Shown: one piece after another, positions 8,739 to 17,812 of the stretch
How positions within the stretch are numbered: position 1 is the stretch's first letter
Layout: the number at the start of each line of letters is the position of its first letter
Origin: Permianibacter aggregans
GTDB taxonomy: Bacteria; Pseudomonadota; Gammaproteobacteria; Enterobacterales; Permianibacteraceae
DNA: 64,000 nucleotides
Direction of reading: 5' to 3'
NCBI RefSeq assembly: GCF_009756665.1
Contig: NZ_CP037953.1
Location: 3,472,001 to 3,536,000, forward strand
Notes under the pieces: model-generated
The model's input: the letters and a program-made list of their open reading frames with translations, nothing else
What the model was told of the DNA's origin: nothing
Databases searched by the model: none
Program-made: the position numbers and the translations under genes

Positions 8739-9962
8739 ATGAGCGATTTAACGACCTATACGGTTTGTTTCAGTGGCACAGCATGTACGCGCGATGAAGG
8801 TGAAGTAACTCGGTCGGATAGTGATACGAGAATCTATTCCCAGAAAACCGGGTATATTCCGGTTCGCATTCACAAGGAAATTTCTGGTGCCTTGAATGCG
8901 ACCAGTCCTAGCGTTAGTGTCCGTGGCGTTGGTGAAAACGATTGGGCTCAACCACGAGATAGCAGTGAGCCATTGCGTTTTAGTGGCCCACTCGATGCGC
9001 CATCTGACTTGCTCAAGTATGTAAAAAATTACTCGGGCGGGAATCAAAAGTCACGTGCCTCACAAATTGATGGGTGGGCAGCTACGGCACTGGCCTTACA
9101 CGGCGCAAATCTCGCTGTCGCAAGTGGTGCGCAGCAATACAATTTTATTGGCCACAGTCGCGGCGCTGTTGAGTGCATTATTGCGGCGTGGTTTATTTAC
9201 GCCTATGGTCCAAAAAACATTCCGATCAACATATTTGTTATCGATCCTGTCCCTGGACCAGGAACTTGGTACGGCATTTTGACACAGCTTCCGCCTAACG
9301 TTAGCCATTACGTTGGCGTCTATGCGTGGGACCAATGTATCCAGCCCGCAGATAAACCTTATATGGCGTTGGTGCCTCGACCAAATGGGCCAATGACCGG
9401 CCAATCACCCGACATATCGCTGGGCGGTTCATGGTGGGAATGGTGGCAAGACTCATGGAAAGTGCTGGCCGATAACGCGCAACTAGCCGATCCACTCGCA
9501 CCAAGCTCCGCAGCACAGCCAGTTGGCTACGAACTCTATGCCTGCCGCGGACGACACAGCACGGTTGCCGGAAATACGACTGTAGATGGGCAATACTCAC
9601 CCGACGCGGTAAGCGATATCGTTGCTCCCGTTCCAGAGCTCATCTACAAAATGGCGAGAGGCTATCTAACCAAATGGGGAACCAATTTCGCCGTTAAGAG
9701 CGGTGTCGAAGAAGACACATTGAGCCTAAGAAAACGCATCAACACCGATCATGCTGCGTTTGACGCGATGGGCGGCGGTGCCACGCGAACAAGTGCCTTG
9801 CCTGATCGCCCTTACGTGCGGCGTGTTTCGTCGATATCTGGCGTCAACCCATTTAATAGTTACTACATGGACGATGTAGTTGGTGATCCACCGTACAAAA
9901 TGGTTTATCCGGTGACCAGTGAGCGAAAGAATGCGGGTTGGGTGAAGTGGAAGTTTCTTTAA
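8739..9962 (+). CDS. Alpha/beta-hydrolase, putative lipase or phospholipase effector
   Basis: 407 residues from the ATG at 8739, preceded by GGAAGGGAG. The nucleophile elbow is GHSRG (Ser140), followed by IDPVPGPG (Asp169) and GRHST (His273), which could complete a Ser-Asp-His triad. The N-terminus has the FSGTACTRDEGE pattern instead of a leader peptide. GHSRG followed by a helix and then a D-x-V motif is similar to DUF2235/Tle-like phospholipases delivered by type VI secretion and to some intracellular-pathogen effectors. No exact family is claimed. It is 35 bases downstream of the stand-alone TULIP-like gene and 110 bases upstream of the PLD fusion, so it is probably co-expressed. Confidence 0.65.
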   Translation: MSDLTTYTVCFSGTACTRDEGEVTRSDSDTRIYSQKTGYIPVRIHKEISGALNATSPSVSVRGVGENDWAQPRDSSEPLRFSGPLDAPSDLLKYVKNYSGGNQKSRASQIDGWAATALALHGANLAVASGAQQYNFIGHSRGAVECIIAAWFIYAYGPKNIPINIFVIDPVPGPGTWYGILTQLPPNVSHYVGVYAWDQCIQPADKPYMALVPRPNGPMTGQSPDISLGGSWWEWWQDSWKVLADNAQLADPLAPSSAAQPVGYELYACRGRHSTVAGNTTVDGQYSPDAVSDIVAPVPELIYKMARGYLTKWGTNFAVKSGVEEDTLSLRKRINTDHAAFDAMGGGATRTSALPDRPYVRRVSSISGVNPFNSYYMDDVVGDPPYKMVYPVTSERKNAGWVKWKFL

Positions 9963-10072
9963 TCGTAGCGACTACAAAATATCGAGGCATCAAGAGCTAG
10001 TCAGTTCGGATGAGTCCAAGCAGTGTTTGCGATTTTGCGGCGCGTAGTGACAACGGTATTGAGGAAGGGATG

Positions 10073-13000
10073 ATGAGTAAGCTCGACGATGTGCAAGCAA
10101 GCCTAGGTAACTATTTCAATCATATTAGCGGCCCAAACTACATCAGAATTATGGACACTCCACATGTTTGGGGGTTGCCATTTGGTCAAGAAATTATGCC
10201 TCAAGCGCTGGCAAGGCAGGCCGAGTTTGAACGTGCGATAGAAGAGATTATACAAAAGGCGCGTTATCGCTGCGATTTGTCGTCACTGAATAGTCCAGAT
10301 CCCGACTGGGTAAGAGTGGTTCTTGGTGCGATGGATACCGCATTGACTAATAAGATGGGACGAACAACGCAAACGCAGTTCCGTTTCCTTTTCGGCCAAA
10401 CACCGATGTCGCCTTTCACTGAGCCAGCCAATTTTACCGATTTTAAAGCGGCACTCGTTCGATTAATTCGGTTACGGTCATCGTATTGGGAAACGATGCC
10501 CGAAATATGGATGGGACGATTCTATCGCCTCGAAGCTGGCATCCTGTCCGCGCTAAAGTCGCGGGTATTCGGCGACAGTGCAATTTCCAGTGATGATACC
10601 AAAATGACCTGGAATCACTCGAAAATCATCTCGGTTGATGGCACCGAAGCTCTAGTCGGTGGGCACAATCTGAATATGGATTTGTTCCGCAGCTATCCGC
10701 CCGTTCACGATGTCTCTGTTGTGGTGCATGGTGCGGCTGCCTATAGTGCGCAACTGTACCTCAACAGAATGTGGGACTGTGGCATAGATCTGTTCACTAA
10801 AGAAAAGTTAAATACCAGAACACTCAACTGGGAGAACGGCGATAGCAATCGTTCGTTACCCGCTGACCCGCTGCAGCAGCCAACCGTCACCGCGTATATG
10901 AAAGCACGTCAAGATGCGCTGGTGGCAATGCATCGCTCTGGAGTTCAGCCTGCGGCACCTGATGAGCAACCCGCTATTCCACCACGTGAAGTACCACAAG
11001 ACATTCGCTCGCAAGATCTGCAAACCCTTGAGGACTTGAAGCTGGAAGTTTTCCAGGAACGCATTATCTACAATCAATACGATCAATTTGATCGCTACAA
11101 GATGTCAACAGCGATGCTGGCCGTAGGCAAGTATTGGACCGGGCCGAATATAGAGACAGACTATCAAAAGGGCTCGGAGATAATGAAGGAAACGCTGATA
11201 AAAAGCGCGAAACGTATGATCCGAATGTCTCAGATGGACTTGATCAGCGCGTGGAAGAAAAATTGGTCGGATCACGTGGTTTGCCAATGGCTAATGCAGG
11301 CATTGCTCGCCAATGTCGCGCTCAAGGTTCAGGTTGTGGTGTCGCCGCTGGATGCTGGCGCTGGCGCTGAAGGCGATCAGTACTCTTTTGGATCCGGTGC
11401 TAGCCGGACATACGAACTGATCAAATACTATATGACGCATGATGTAAATACGGATGCGAAACTAACGGACAAACTTGCCGAGCGCGCCGATGCATTAAGT
11501 CGACTCAGTATTGCGCCTTTCTTTTACACGGATGCCGTAAGAGATGACCAAAGCCTCGAAGGCGAAACGTATAAATGGCCAAATCTTTCGAAAGAAGGCT
11601 ATACCGCCACGCTGAAGCAACCTTCCTTGGAAAGTAAACCTCCCCGCAAAGGCGTGATTGGTAGTGCAGCATTATCTGTGTTGAGTGCAAGTGGTTACAT
11701 TTATAACAAAGTGCCATCCGCCCCGGGCAATCACGCCAAAATCATGATTATCGATGATGAGATATACGTGGTTGGCTCGGACAATCTCTATCCTGGCTCG
11801 TTATCCGAGTTCAATTACTTGATCGAAGGTGACGAGGCGGTAAATGATTTGCTGACATCGTACTGGCAGCCACTGTGGCAGTATTCTCGTCCGCATGTGT
11901 ACGGGCCCAAACGCCCTGAAGCAGCTTATGAGTCGAATCTCTCCAATCCAGCGTATCTTTACGATCTGGTGGTTGGCACAACCGCAACGGCCATTAACAG
12001 CACATTAAAGCAATTCCTTTCCAAACATGCCTCAGATCCAATTGAAATTTGGTACGGACAAGAAGACGCTGGGTCGCCGATAGTACCAATGGCACCCATT
12101 CCCGGAGTCGACCCATTTGCCATCGCCTCTGACGGCACACCACCCTCTGCTTTGCTTGATTCAACGTTTGTTTTTGCGATTAAAGCCCAATTTGGACTGC
12201 CTGAAGGGGTAATGCCCGATGTGTTACCCGATATAGTGGTGTTGGGTACCGACAGCCAAAAAGTCACCTACAACATGTTCTTTAACACCTTCCAAATCGC
12301 TACGCTTGATTGGGGACGAGGCGGGGCTTACGCCTGGCGTAATTACTCACAGCCAACAGATAGCCCCTATATTTTCACGTATCAAGTCGATATGAATTTC
12401 AATGCTGCTGACCCCGATAGCAAATTCAGCTCATTGCCAGCGAATGTACGAGACATGCTGTTACAGTACAACACCAGCACAATGTTTAGCGTGCAGCAGC
12501 TCTATTTGGACTTGAACAACGCCGGCCTGCAAACCATGCCGCAGATAAGCGGTGTGCCATCCAACTCGCCGGTTTACATGAAGTTGCAAAAGGATTTTGT
12601 GCTCAAATATTGGCAATCGATTGCACAGTCCGGCCAGTTTGTTTTGGGGTATGCGGTTCATGCCAATGCTGGCACACCGAGCCGTACTTCTATGCAACCC
12701 ACTTCGCTCAATTTTATGGTTTCACCACATTATGACGATACGGGCGCCATTTCAAAAAATCATCAGCTTTATACCCTGAATTACTTAATGGAAACCGAGA
12801 ACCGAAAACTGACGGTTGGCGGTGCGTTCAGCTGGAACTGGATCAATGACAATGAACAGAATACCTATCATGGTGCCATGGCCGTGCGCCGCGAAGTGTT
12901 TGCCAACTTCCTGATTGCGGCCATATCGCCCTACTTGGCCAGCATCGCCATTACCCCAACAACAACGTATCGGCAATCTAATGCCGGCTTTACCTGGAGT

Positions 13001-13612
13001 GCGAGCTATAGTCTAGCCAGAACGCCCAATCAAACGTTCAGCTATGTATCTACACCGGGCTCAAGAGTTGCCGATTACGGTTTCAATGCTTCCAGCCATC
13101 ATAGTGATACGTCTGGATTGATTAGTGGGCACTACAATTTGGATTCAGCAGCCAGTGCATCGATAGACATCGCTGGCAATGAAATAACCATCACGTTATC
13201 CGCATCAATGAACATTGATTTCAGCAACGGCGATCTGGGCGCTGCCGATATCAGTGGCTTGGTGGGAGGGTACTCAAACACCATTGTCCTGCTCGTTACG
13301 GTCAATGACGATGGCTCAATCAGCGTGGCGGATAAACCGGGTTACCCCACGCCCAAAGCCATTCCTGCAAATTTAAGCTCCGGCTTTATGGCAGGCGTAG
13401 ACGGCGTAAGTGGACTCGCCGACTCGTTAACATCCAATTACACCACCATGACCGAGTACATGAAGACCTTTGCTGCTCAAGTTGAAAATTATCTCAATAA
13501 CAGCGGTACCAAATGGATCTTCCCTGGTGGTCAAACTTTTGCTTTCAAAAAAGTAGGATTCTCAGGTAATCAAGATTTGGTGGCACATCTTGTTTACGTT
13601 GAGCCTCAGTAA
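10073..13612 (+). CDS. Phospholipase D-family enzyme fused to a TULIP/P47-like domain
   Basis: 1179 residues from the second ATG of an ATGATG pair, chosen for its spacing from GAGGAAGG. Residues 1-615 are a PLD-superfamily enzyme with both HxKxxxxD motifs: NHSKIISVD (His182, Lys184, Asp189) then GGHN, and NHAKIMIID (His554, Lys556, Asp561) then GSDN. The two halves form one phosphodiesterase active site, so phospholipid or another phosphodiester should be the substrate. Residues about 618-1179 are a second copy of the protein at 6997-8703. No signal peptide or membrane helix is seen. A fusion of a lipid-cleaving enzyme to a presumed lipid-binding module suggests that the module positions the enzyme on membranes. 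Toxin, predatory or anti-phage roles are all open. Confidence 0.75.
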   Translation: MSKLDDVQASLGNYFNHISGPNYIRIMDTPHVWGLPFGQEIMPQALARQAEFERAIEEIIQKARYRCDLSSLNSPDPDWVRVVLGAMDTALTNKMGRTTQTQFRFLFGQTPMSPFTEPANFTDFKAALVRLIRLRSSYWETMPEIWMGRFYRLEAGILSALKSRVFGDSAISSDDTKMTWNHSKIISVDGTEALVGGHNLNMDLFRSYPPVHDVSVVVHGAAAYSAQLYLNRMWDCGIDLFTKEKLNTRTLNWENGDSNRSLPADPLQQPTVTAYMKARQDALVAMHRSGVQPAAPDEQPAIPPREVPQDIRSQDLQTLEDLKLEVFQERIIYNQYDQFDRYKMSTAMLAVGKYWTGPNIETDYQKGSEIMKETLIKSAKRMIRMSQMDLISAWKKNWSDHVVCQWLMQALLANVALKVQVVVSPLDAGAGAEGDQYSFGSGASRTYELIKYYMTHDVNTDAKLTDKLAERADALSRLSIAPFFYTDAVRDDQSLEGETYKWPNLSKEGYTATLKQPSLESKPPRKGVIGSAALSVLSASGYIYNKVPSAPGNHAKIMIIDDEIYVVGSDNLYPGSLSEFNYLIEGDEAVNDLLTSYWQPLWQYSRPHVYGPKRPEAAYESNLSNPAYLYDLVVGTTATAINSTLKQFLSKHASDPIEIWYGQEDAGSPIVPMAPIPGVDPFAIASDGTPPSALLDSTFVFAIKAQFGLPEGVMPDVLPDIVVLGTDSQKVTYNMFFNTFQIATLDWGRGGAYAWRNYSQPTDSPYIFTYQVDMNFNAADPDSKFSSLPANVRDMLLQYNTSTMFSVQQLYLDLNNAGLQTMPQISGVPSNSPVYMKLQKDFVLKYWQSIAQSGQFVLGYAVHANAGTPSRTSMQPTSLNFMVSPHYDDTGAISKNHQLYTLNYLMETENRKLTVGGAFSWNWINDNEQNTYHGAMAVRREVFANFLIAAISPYLASIAITPTTTYRQSNAGFTWSASYSLARTPNQTFSYVSTPGSRVADYGFNASSHHSDTSGLISGHYNLDSAASASIDIAGNEITITLSASMNIDFSNGDLGAADISGLVGGYSNTIVLLVTVNDDGSISVADKPGYPTPKAIPANLSSGFMAGVDGVSGLADSLTSNYTTMTEYMKTFAAQVENYLNNSGTKWIFPGGQTFAFKKVGFSGNQDLVAHLVYVEPQ

Positions 13613-13619
13613 CGATTTA

Positions 13620-13794
13620 GGCGCGGTAATCCGGGCGATTTTCTTGGAAAGACGTAATGATGAAAGGCTCGAAGAGGCTTTTCTTTATTTGTTCATCAAA
13701 CCGAGTTTTCCGCTGGATCAGGAGAATTTGGGAGAGTATTTGTGTTCGGACCTTGGAAGAATAGCCGATAACCTGGTAAGGGGATTACCGCGCC
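13620..13794. repeat. 175-bp segment bounded by 13-bp inverted repeats
   Basis: GGCGCGGTAATCC (13620-13632) and GGATTACCGCGCC (13782-13794) are exact reverse complements. They begin eight bases after the stop of the PLD fusion gene. Internal sequence codes for nothing recognisable. The arrangement is consistent with a small non-autonomous element, but no target duplication was seen. Confidence 0.45.
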
Positions 13795-13833
13795 GAGCGC
13801 CGAAACCCAGCTTACTGCATTACGACGAACTCC

Positions 13834-13855
13834 ATTCTACCGCGTTGTGTAGAAT
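13834..13855. repeat. ATTCTAC hairpin, right copy
   Basis: ATTCTAC-8-GTAGAAT, arms identical to those of the hairpin at 6077-6095 on the other side of the cluster. No T-run follows, so it is not an obvious terminator. Confidence 0.4.
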
Positions 13856-14134
13856 GTCAAATGTAAGGCCCGACCCTGCGCGGTTAATTGCTCAGCCAAT
13901 CAATGTTCCCGGCATCATAGGCGGTCGCAATTTGTTCCGCATTTTCGGAGAAAAAATTCCTCAAAGCATTTACTGATTCTTCGCTGTTAAACGGCATACT
14001 TCTTCTTTATCCCAAGTTCATTCGGTCCTTCATCGGCAGCCTCAATGACTCCGACTCCATCGAACCGCTCTCATTGATCTATAAGGTTAACACTCGTACG
14101 ATTGCGTTTTGCGAATCGTGTCTACTGTACTAGT

Positions 14135-15184
14135 TCACTCTTCACCGTGAGTGTCATGTTCTCGAAGAACTGGGGTGACGGCCACAGACAAGCGACTCGC
14201 CCCTCGCTGAATTTCAATGGCGACCGCTATATTGGGTGTTGCCATTTGTACCAAGCCGGCAAATTGGTCCCAAGACGTAACGGGGACGCCGTTGAATTGG
14301 ATGATCACATCATCCGGCTGTATCCCCGCTTTGCTGGCAGGCGAGTCGATGCCGACATCCAATACCATTACTTGCCTCGTTTCATGAGTTCCATCTGACG
14401 CGGGATGCCATTGCACCTCTCCCGAAATGCCAATGTATCGACGTTGGTAAGTTTTCCCAGCTTTTAGCTCATCTATAGCTCTCAACAAAAGCGCAGACGG
14501 ATGCGCGAGGGATATCCCGGAATACCCGCCGCTACTGGTGTATATCGAGTTAAGCATGCCAATTACTTCCCCTTTCTCGTTCAATAACGGGCTGCCTGCT
14601 TGACCTCTATTGGTATAGATATCTGCTTGCAGGTAGGAGATTCCTGGAAAAGAAGGAGAGGGCACGGCATGAGCGCTGATGACGCCAACCCAAAAGCTCT
14701 GATTCATTTCATATGGAAAACCGACCGTGGCAACGGGGGCTCCAACGCGAAGTAACGCGCTATCACCGAACGACAGGCCATGGGATGTAAGGTTATCGAC
14801 CTGCAACAGAGCGATATCGAGTAGCTCGTCGGTGGCAATCACCTTTGCTTGATATCGCTTGCCACCGCCAATTTCAACAGAAGCCACCTTGGCACCGCCG
14901 ATAGCCGATTGGGTGGTCAGCAGTGTTCCTTTGTTGTCGATGAAAAATCCGGAGCCACCAACTTTGCTTTCTTTGACGCGTGAAGGAAATCTCTTGCCGA
15001 AAAACGTTTCATCAAGGGTGGTTGATTCACGTTCTTGAATCGTAGTCGCTTGAACGCGCACCACCGCTTGGGTCGTTTTTTCAAAAATTGCCGGCCATCC
15101 TGAAGACGGTTCTGCAGCCATAACGGTACTCAGTGTTAGCAAACATAAAGCAGTGGCGAAGAATTGGCGAGGTAAAGCAGACAT
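14135..15184 (-). CDS. HtrA/DegP-like trypsin-fold protein with PDZ, catalytic residues lost
   Basis: 349 residues. A signal peptide (cleavage near VMAAEP, residues 21-26) is followed by a trypsin-like domain (about 30-240) and one PDZ domain (about 248-340). The layout is that of periplasmic HtrA proteases of the DegS/DegQ type. Two of three catalytic residues are changed: the usual LLTNAH becomes LLTTQS (Ser93 for His) and GNSGGP becomes GQAGSP (Ala196 for Ser), while Asp123 remains. It should therefore not cleave peptides by the normal mechanism and is best called a pseudoprotease, perhaps a periplasmic chaperone, sensor or regulator. It has GGAG before the ATG. It is the last of several minus-strand genes that encode exported or repeat proteins. 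Confidence 0.85.
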   Translation of the reverse strand: MSALPRQFFATALCLLTLSTVMAAEPSSGWPAIFEKTTQAVVRVQATTIQERESTTLDETFFGKRFPSRVKESKVGGSGFFIDNKGTLLTTQSAIGGAKVASVEIGGGKRYQAKVIATDELLDIALLQVDNLTSHGLSFGDSALLRVGAPVATVGFPYEMNQSFWVGVISAHAVPSPSFPGISYLQADIYTNRGQAGSPLLNEKGEVIGMLNSIYTSSGGYSGISLAHPSALLLRAIDELKAGKTYQRRYIGISGEVQWHPASDGTHETRQVMVLDVGIDSPASKAGIQPDDVIIQFNGVPVTSWDQFAGLVQMATPNIAVAIEIQRGASRLSVAVTPVLREHDTHGEE

Positions 15185-15280
15185 GGGAACTCCAGTTTTA
15201 GTGGATTGGACTTATAAGCTCAACATCTATTTTGAAAACAGCGTTCGATGAATAGCCTTAAAATTAAAGCAGAGCTCATT

Positions 15281-15302
15281 GGTTGGGCTGCAAAGCCCAA
15301 CC
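15281..15302. repeat. GGTTGGGCT inverted repeat
   Basis: GGTTGGGCT-4-AGCCCAACC, perfect nine-base arms, followed by TACC. It is of the same dispersed GTAGGTTGG/CCAACCTAC family as the longer copy at 39476-39563. Confidence 0.6.
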
Positions 15303-15393
15303 TACCGCGCTATGAATCATTCAAGTTCTATCTCCATCGAACAATGTTATCTTTCTGCAGGTGATACGGTCGCCAGAATATGCTCCAGCTCTT

Positions 15394-15594
15394 TCAATCC
15401 TTCGGAAAAACAACGCCCGGAATCCAGAGTAGAGAAATTTCGGCTCCATCTTTGGTGAAAGAAAATTCACAATTCTCCACACGCAAGAAAGCATCATAGA
15501 GCGAGGTTTCGCTCTCACAATCCACTTTAGCGTTGCCTTTAGGTTCCAAGTGGCGCGACGCTTCTCCAGCGGGGGTAATCGACATAATCATCAT
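15394..15594 (-). CDS. Small hypothetical protein
   Basis: 66 residues from the ATG at 15594, which has CTGGAG just upstream. Composition is natural (EKGNAKVDCE, LRVENCEFSFTKDG). It starts 22 bases after the TPR gene stop, in the same direction. Sequence that could continue the protein exists in another frame to 15321, so it may be truncated. No family recognised. Confidence 0.35.
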   Translation of the reverse strand: MMIMSITPAGEASRHLEPKGNAKVDCESETSLYDAFLRVENCEFSFTKDGAEISLLWIPGVVFPKD

Positions 15595-15615
15595 GTTCTC
15601 CAGCAAGATGATTAG

Positions 15616-16533
15616 CTATCGGAGCGGAAGTACGCCTTGGCGCCATGGCTCCGGTAGTTGCATGGGCTCTCCAGGCTGTTCCGCCTTGAGCTGGTTTGCG
15701 CGTTTCTCGTGTTTCTTTGCTTCTTTTGTGTTGTGAATAGCGCCGTGAAGCTTCGCGAGTCGTTCATGGCAAGCAATCAAGCGCGCATAGTTTGCATTGC
15801 CCGCCGTTTCCCATTTTTTCTTCGAGTCGGCGAATTCCTTGTCCAGTACTTTCAATGCCTTTTCGTGCCAGGCAATCGCGTCCTTGTTTTTTCCTCTTGC
15901 AGCATCAATGGCGCCCAGGCTTTGCCAAGCGTGCGCTGAGCCATCAAACTTAACGCCCATAACGTCAGCCTTGGAGGATTCAAGCGCTCGCAGAATATGG
16001 CGCTCGGCGTCATCGAGTCGGCCTTGTTCGTAGTAAATGTGGGCCAATGCCTGGAGCGGTACTTGGATATCGGATAGCTGCTTGTCTTTCTTCGCTTCTT
16101 TGAGGGTCAGTAGCTGAAGGTAGATTTCCTCAGCCTTCTCAAATTGACGTTGGTCCGCATGATTTCCGGCAACATCCATTAACGAGTATTCGTAGTCACG
16201 ACTATTCACGCCAAATATTTTTTCACTGAGTTCAAGTGCTTGAATGAAATGGGGATGAGCTTCAGCGTAAAGCGCCTGATCGGACTTGATGCGGCCAAGC
16301 TTGGTCATAACCGAAGACATTCTCTCGCTCGATAGCAGCGAGTTGGCCTTAAGCACGGCAATTAATTCATCAGCTATCTGGATTGCCTCATCGTAGCGTC
16401 CTTCGCGATGGGCCTTTGACAAATCGATATAGCGCATATCCCAGGACGTATCCAAACCTTTGGAGCTCGCCGCATATGACGCAGTGAACAACATCACACC
16501 AATGATAAAGGCGAATCTGACTATGGAAAACAT
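15616..16533 (-). CDS. Exported TPR protein
   Basis: 305 residues. The N-terminus MFSIVRFAFIIGVMLFTASYA is a signal peptide. Six or so tetratricopeptide-type helical pairs follow (for example the stretches around YAEAHPHFIQALELSEKIF, KAEEIYLQLLTLKEA and DDAERHILRALESSKADV), the pattern of TPR_12/kinesin light chain-type repeats. Such proteins are periplasmic scaffolds; no enzyme motif is seen. It lies downstream of the DUF4303-like gene and upstream of the pseudoprotease, all on one strand, with gaps that allow but do not prove co-transcription. Confidence 0.75.
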   Translation of the reverse strand: MFSIVRFAFIIGVMLFTASYAASSKGLDTSWDMRYIDLSKAHREGRYDEAIQIADELIAVLKANSLLSSERMSSVMTKLGRIKSDQALYAEAHPHFIQALELSEKIFGVNSRDYEYSLMDVAGNHADQRQFEKAEEIYLQLLTLKEAKKDKQLSDIQVPLQALAHIYYEQGRLDDAERHILRALESSKADVMGVKFDGSAHAWQSLGAIDAARGKNKDAIAWHEKALKVLDKEFADSKKKWETAGNANYARLIACHERLAKLHGAIHNTKEAKKHEKRANQLKAEQPGEPMQLPEPWRQGVLPLR

Positions 16534-16591
16534 ACGCTTACCTACGTTTGAAAAAGGTGGAACAGAGACTAGTTAGGGCTTGCAGGGCATT

Positions 16592-17677
16592 CTATGCATA
16601 TCTCCAAGCATTCAATAGTCGATTTGAATGCTGGCAGACGTCTTCTTTTGGATATTTCTCGGGGAAAAGTTCATGGAGGCAGCGGGCGGCTAATCTAGAG
16701 TTCAGTCCGACCGTTTCTTGTACACCCTCGTTATGTAGTGTCAGTGTTTGGATGTATGTCTTGAGCGCTCTCTCGACCCAGGGCGCAGAATCGCCAATTC
16801 TGGCAATAGTGTTTAGTAAAAGATGAGAGACAGCCGCTTGTCGGTTGAAAGCTCCGTCCTCGGTCCATTGCTTGCCGCCCTTTAGGTTGAATTCGTTGAG
16901 GAAAATGACCTGATCGAGATAGGCAAATATGGCTGGCAACGCATCTTGTCCCAATTCAGCAAGGTGCTCCTCTACATCCAAATAATAACGATACTGCAGA
17001 AAGTGTCCTTGGCCGATCTCGTCCTTGCTCTCGTATGTCTTCAATACGCCTAACCAATAGCTTATTTGCACTTCGGTGCTGAGCTGATTGATATCGATTA
17101 TCAACTCATTGAACCTTCTGACTTCCGGGAAAAGTTTATCGAATGTGGCTTCACCCACTGTCTTGCGCATTAGATGTTCTTTAAGTTCTCGTGAGCTATC
17201 GTAATACGACACAAAGGCAATGAAATGTTCGGTTTTATTCAGAAATGCCAGTTCATTTTGGACTTGACCTATCGCGGCGGCGACTGCGTCAAAAAATCGC
17301 TCGCGGGTCTCCTCGTGCTCCTCATCGGTCTCTAGCGATTCCAAATGGGCTTCGTATTCCTCGGCCCAATCGCTCAGTTCGTCTGGAAAGCTCCAGAAGT
17401 CATGAAAGCCAAAGTCGTGGGGATTAAATCTAAAGCCAAAGAGACCATTTACCTGCTTCTCGTCGCACTCATGATAGGTGGTGGATTTTCGTGCTTCGAA
17501 TACAGATTCTGTGTTGATGTGGAGTGAAACGCTCCCCGAATTGGGCTCTGCTGAAAAGGCAACAGCGTACACCTCAACGCTATCTTCGGTAACCGAGAAT
17601 TGAGTAATGCCCTTGCTTGCTTCCGCGGCTAAAAGCTTGGTCAGGTTCTCGTAGCTAATCTGTTTTTTCTTTGGCAA
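16592..17677 (-). CDS. DUF4303-like protein with helical C-terminus
   Basis: 361 residues, cytosolic. The start is a TTG with GGAG seven bases upstream. The N-terminal 180 residues (VYAVAFSAEPNSGSVSLHIN, then FHDFWSFPDELSDWAEEYE) resemble DUF4303 proteins, which are often immunity-type or accessory proteins near toxins. The C-terminal half is helical (DALPAIFAYLDQVIFLNEFN), HEAT-like. The family call rests on memory and is tentative. It is next to the TPR and lipoprotein genes and not far from a HEPN-ATPase module. Confidence 0.5.
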   Translation of the reverse strand: MPKKKQISYENLTKLLAAEASKGITQFSVTEDSVEVYAVAFSAEPNSGSVSLHINTESVFEARKSTTYHECDEKQVNGLFGFRFNPHDFGFHDFWSFPDELSDWAEEYEAHLESLETDEEHEETRERFFDAVAAAIGQVQNELAFLNKTEHFIAFVSYYDSSRELKEHLMRKTVGEATFDKLFPEVRRFNELIIDINQLSTEVQISYWLGVLKTYESKDEIGQGHFLQYRYYLDVEEHLAELGQDALPAIFAYLDQVIFLNEFNLKGGKQWTEDGAFNRQAAVSHLLLNTIARIGDSAPWVERALKTYIQTLTLHNEGVQETVGLNSRLAARCLHELFPEKYPKEDVCQHSNRLLNAWRYA

Positions 17678-17747
17678 GCTATTACTCCGTCATTGCATAA
17701 TTCGCTAGCGCGACCAAATTTGCTCAGCTGCGTTAATAGCATTCGCA

Positions 17748-17782
17748 CGATTCCGCTTTGCTAATCGCACCCACTGCGCCGC
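17748..17782. repeat. Degenerate intergenic repeat, copy 1
   Basis: CGATTCCGCTTTGCTAATCG followed by CACCCACTGCGCCGC. A related copy lies at 18543-18582 on the other side of the lipoprotein gene (TGATTACGCTTCGCTAATCG then TACCTACTGCGC). The pattern is a family of dispersed intergenic repeats. Confidence 0.5.
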
Positions 17783-17812
17783 CCGTTAGCGAGTCAGTTA
17801 ACTGAGTCATTC

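Larger units (their letters stand above)
13613..14134. other. Intergenic, no supported gene; contains two inverted repeats
   Basis: No frame has a plausible start plus composition. It holds a 13-base perfect inverted repeat with ends at 13620-13632 and 13782-13794 (GGCGCGGTAATCC and its complement, spanning 175 bases) and the ATTCTAC hairpin at 13834-13855. It may be a remnant of a small mobile element or a scar next to the cluster. Confidence 0.5.

Noticed and set aside
13590-13976. Plus-strand frame overlapping the end of the PLD fusion
   Set aside because: Starts inside the coding end of the fusion gene, has no ribosome binding site, and its composition looks non-coding.
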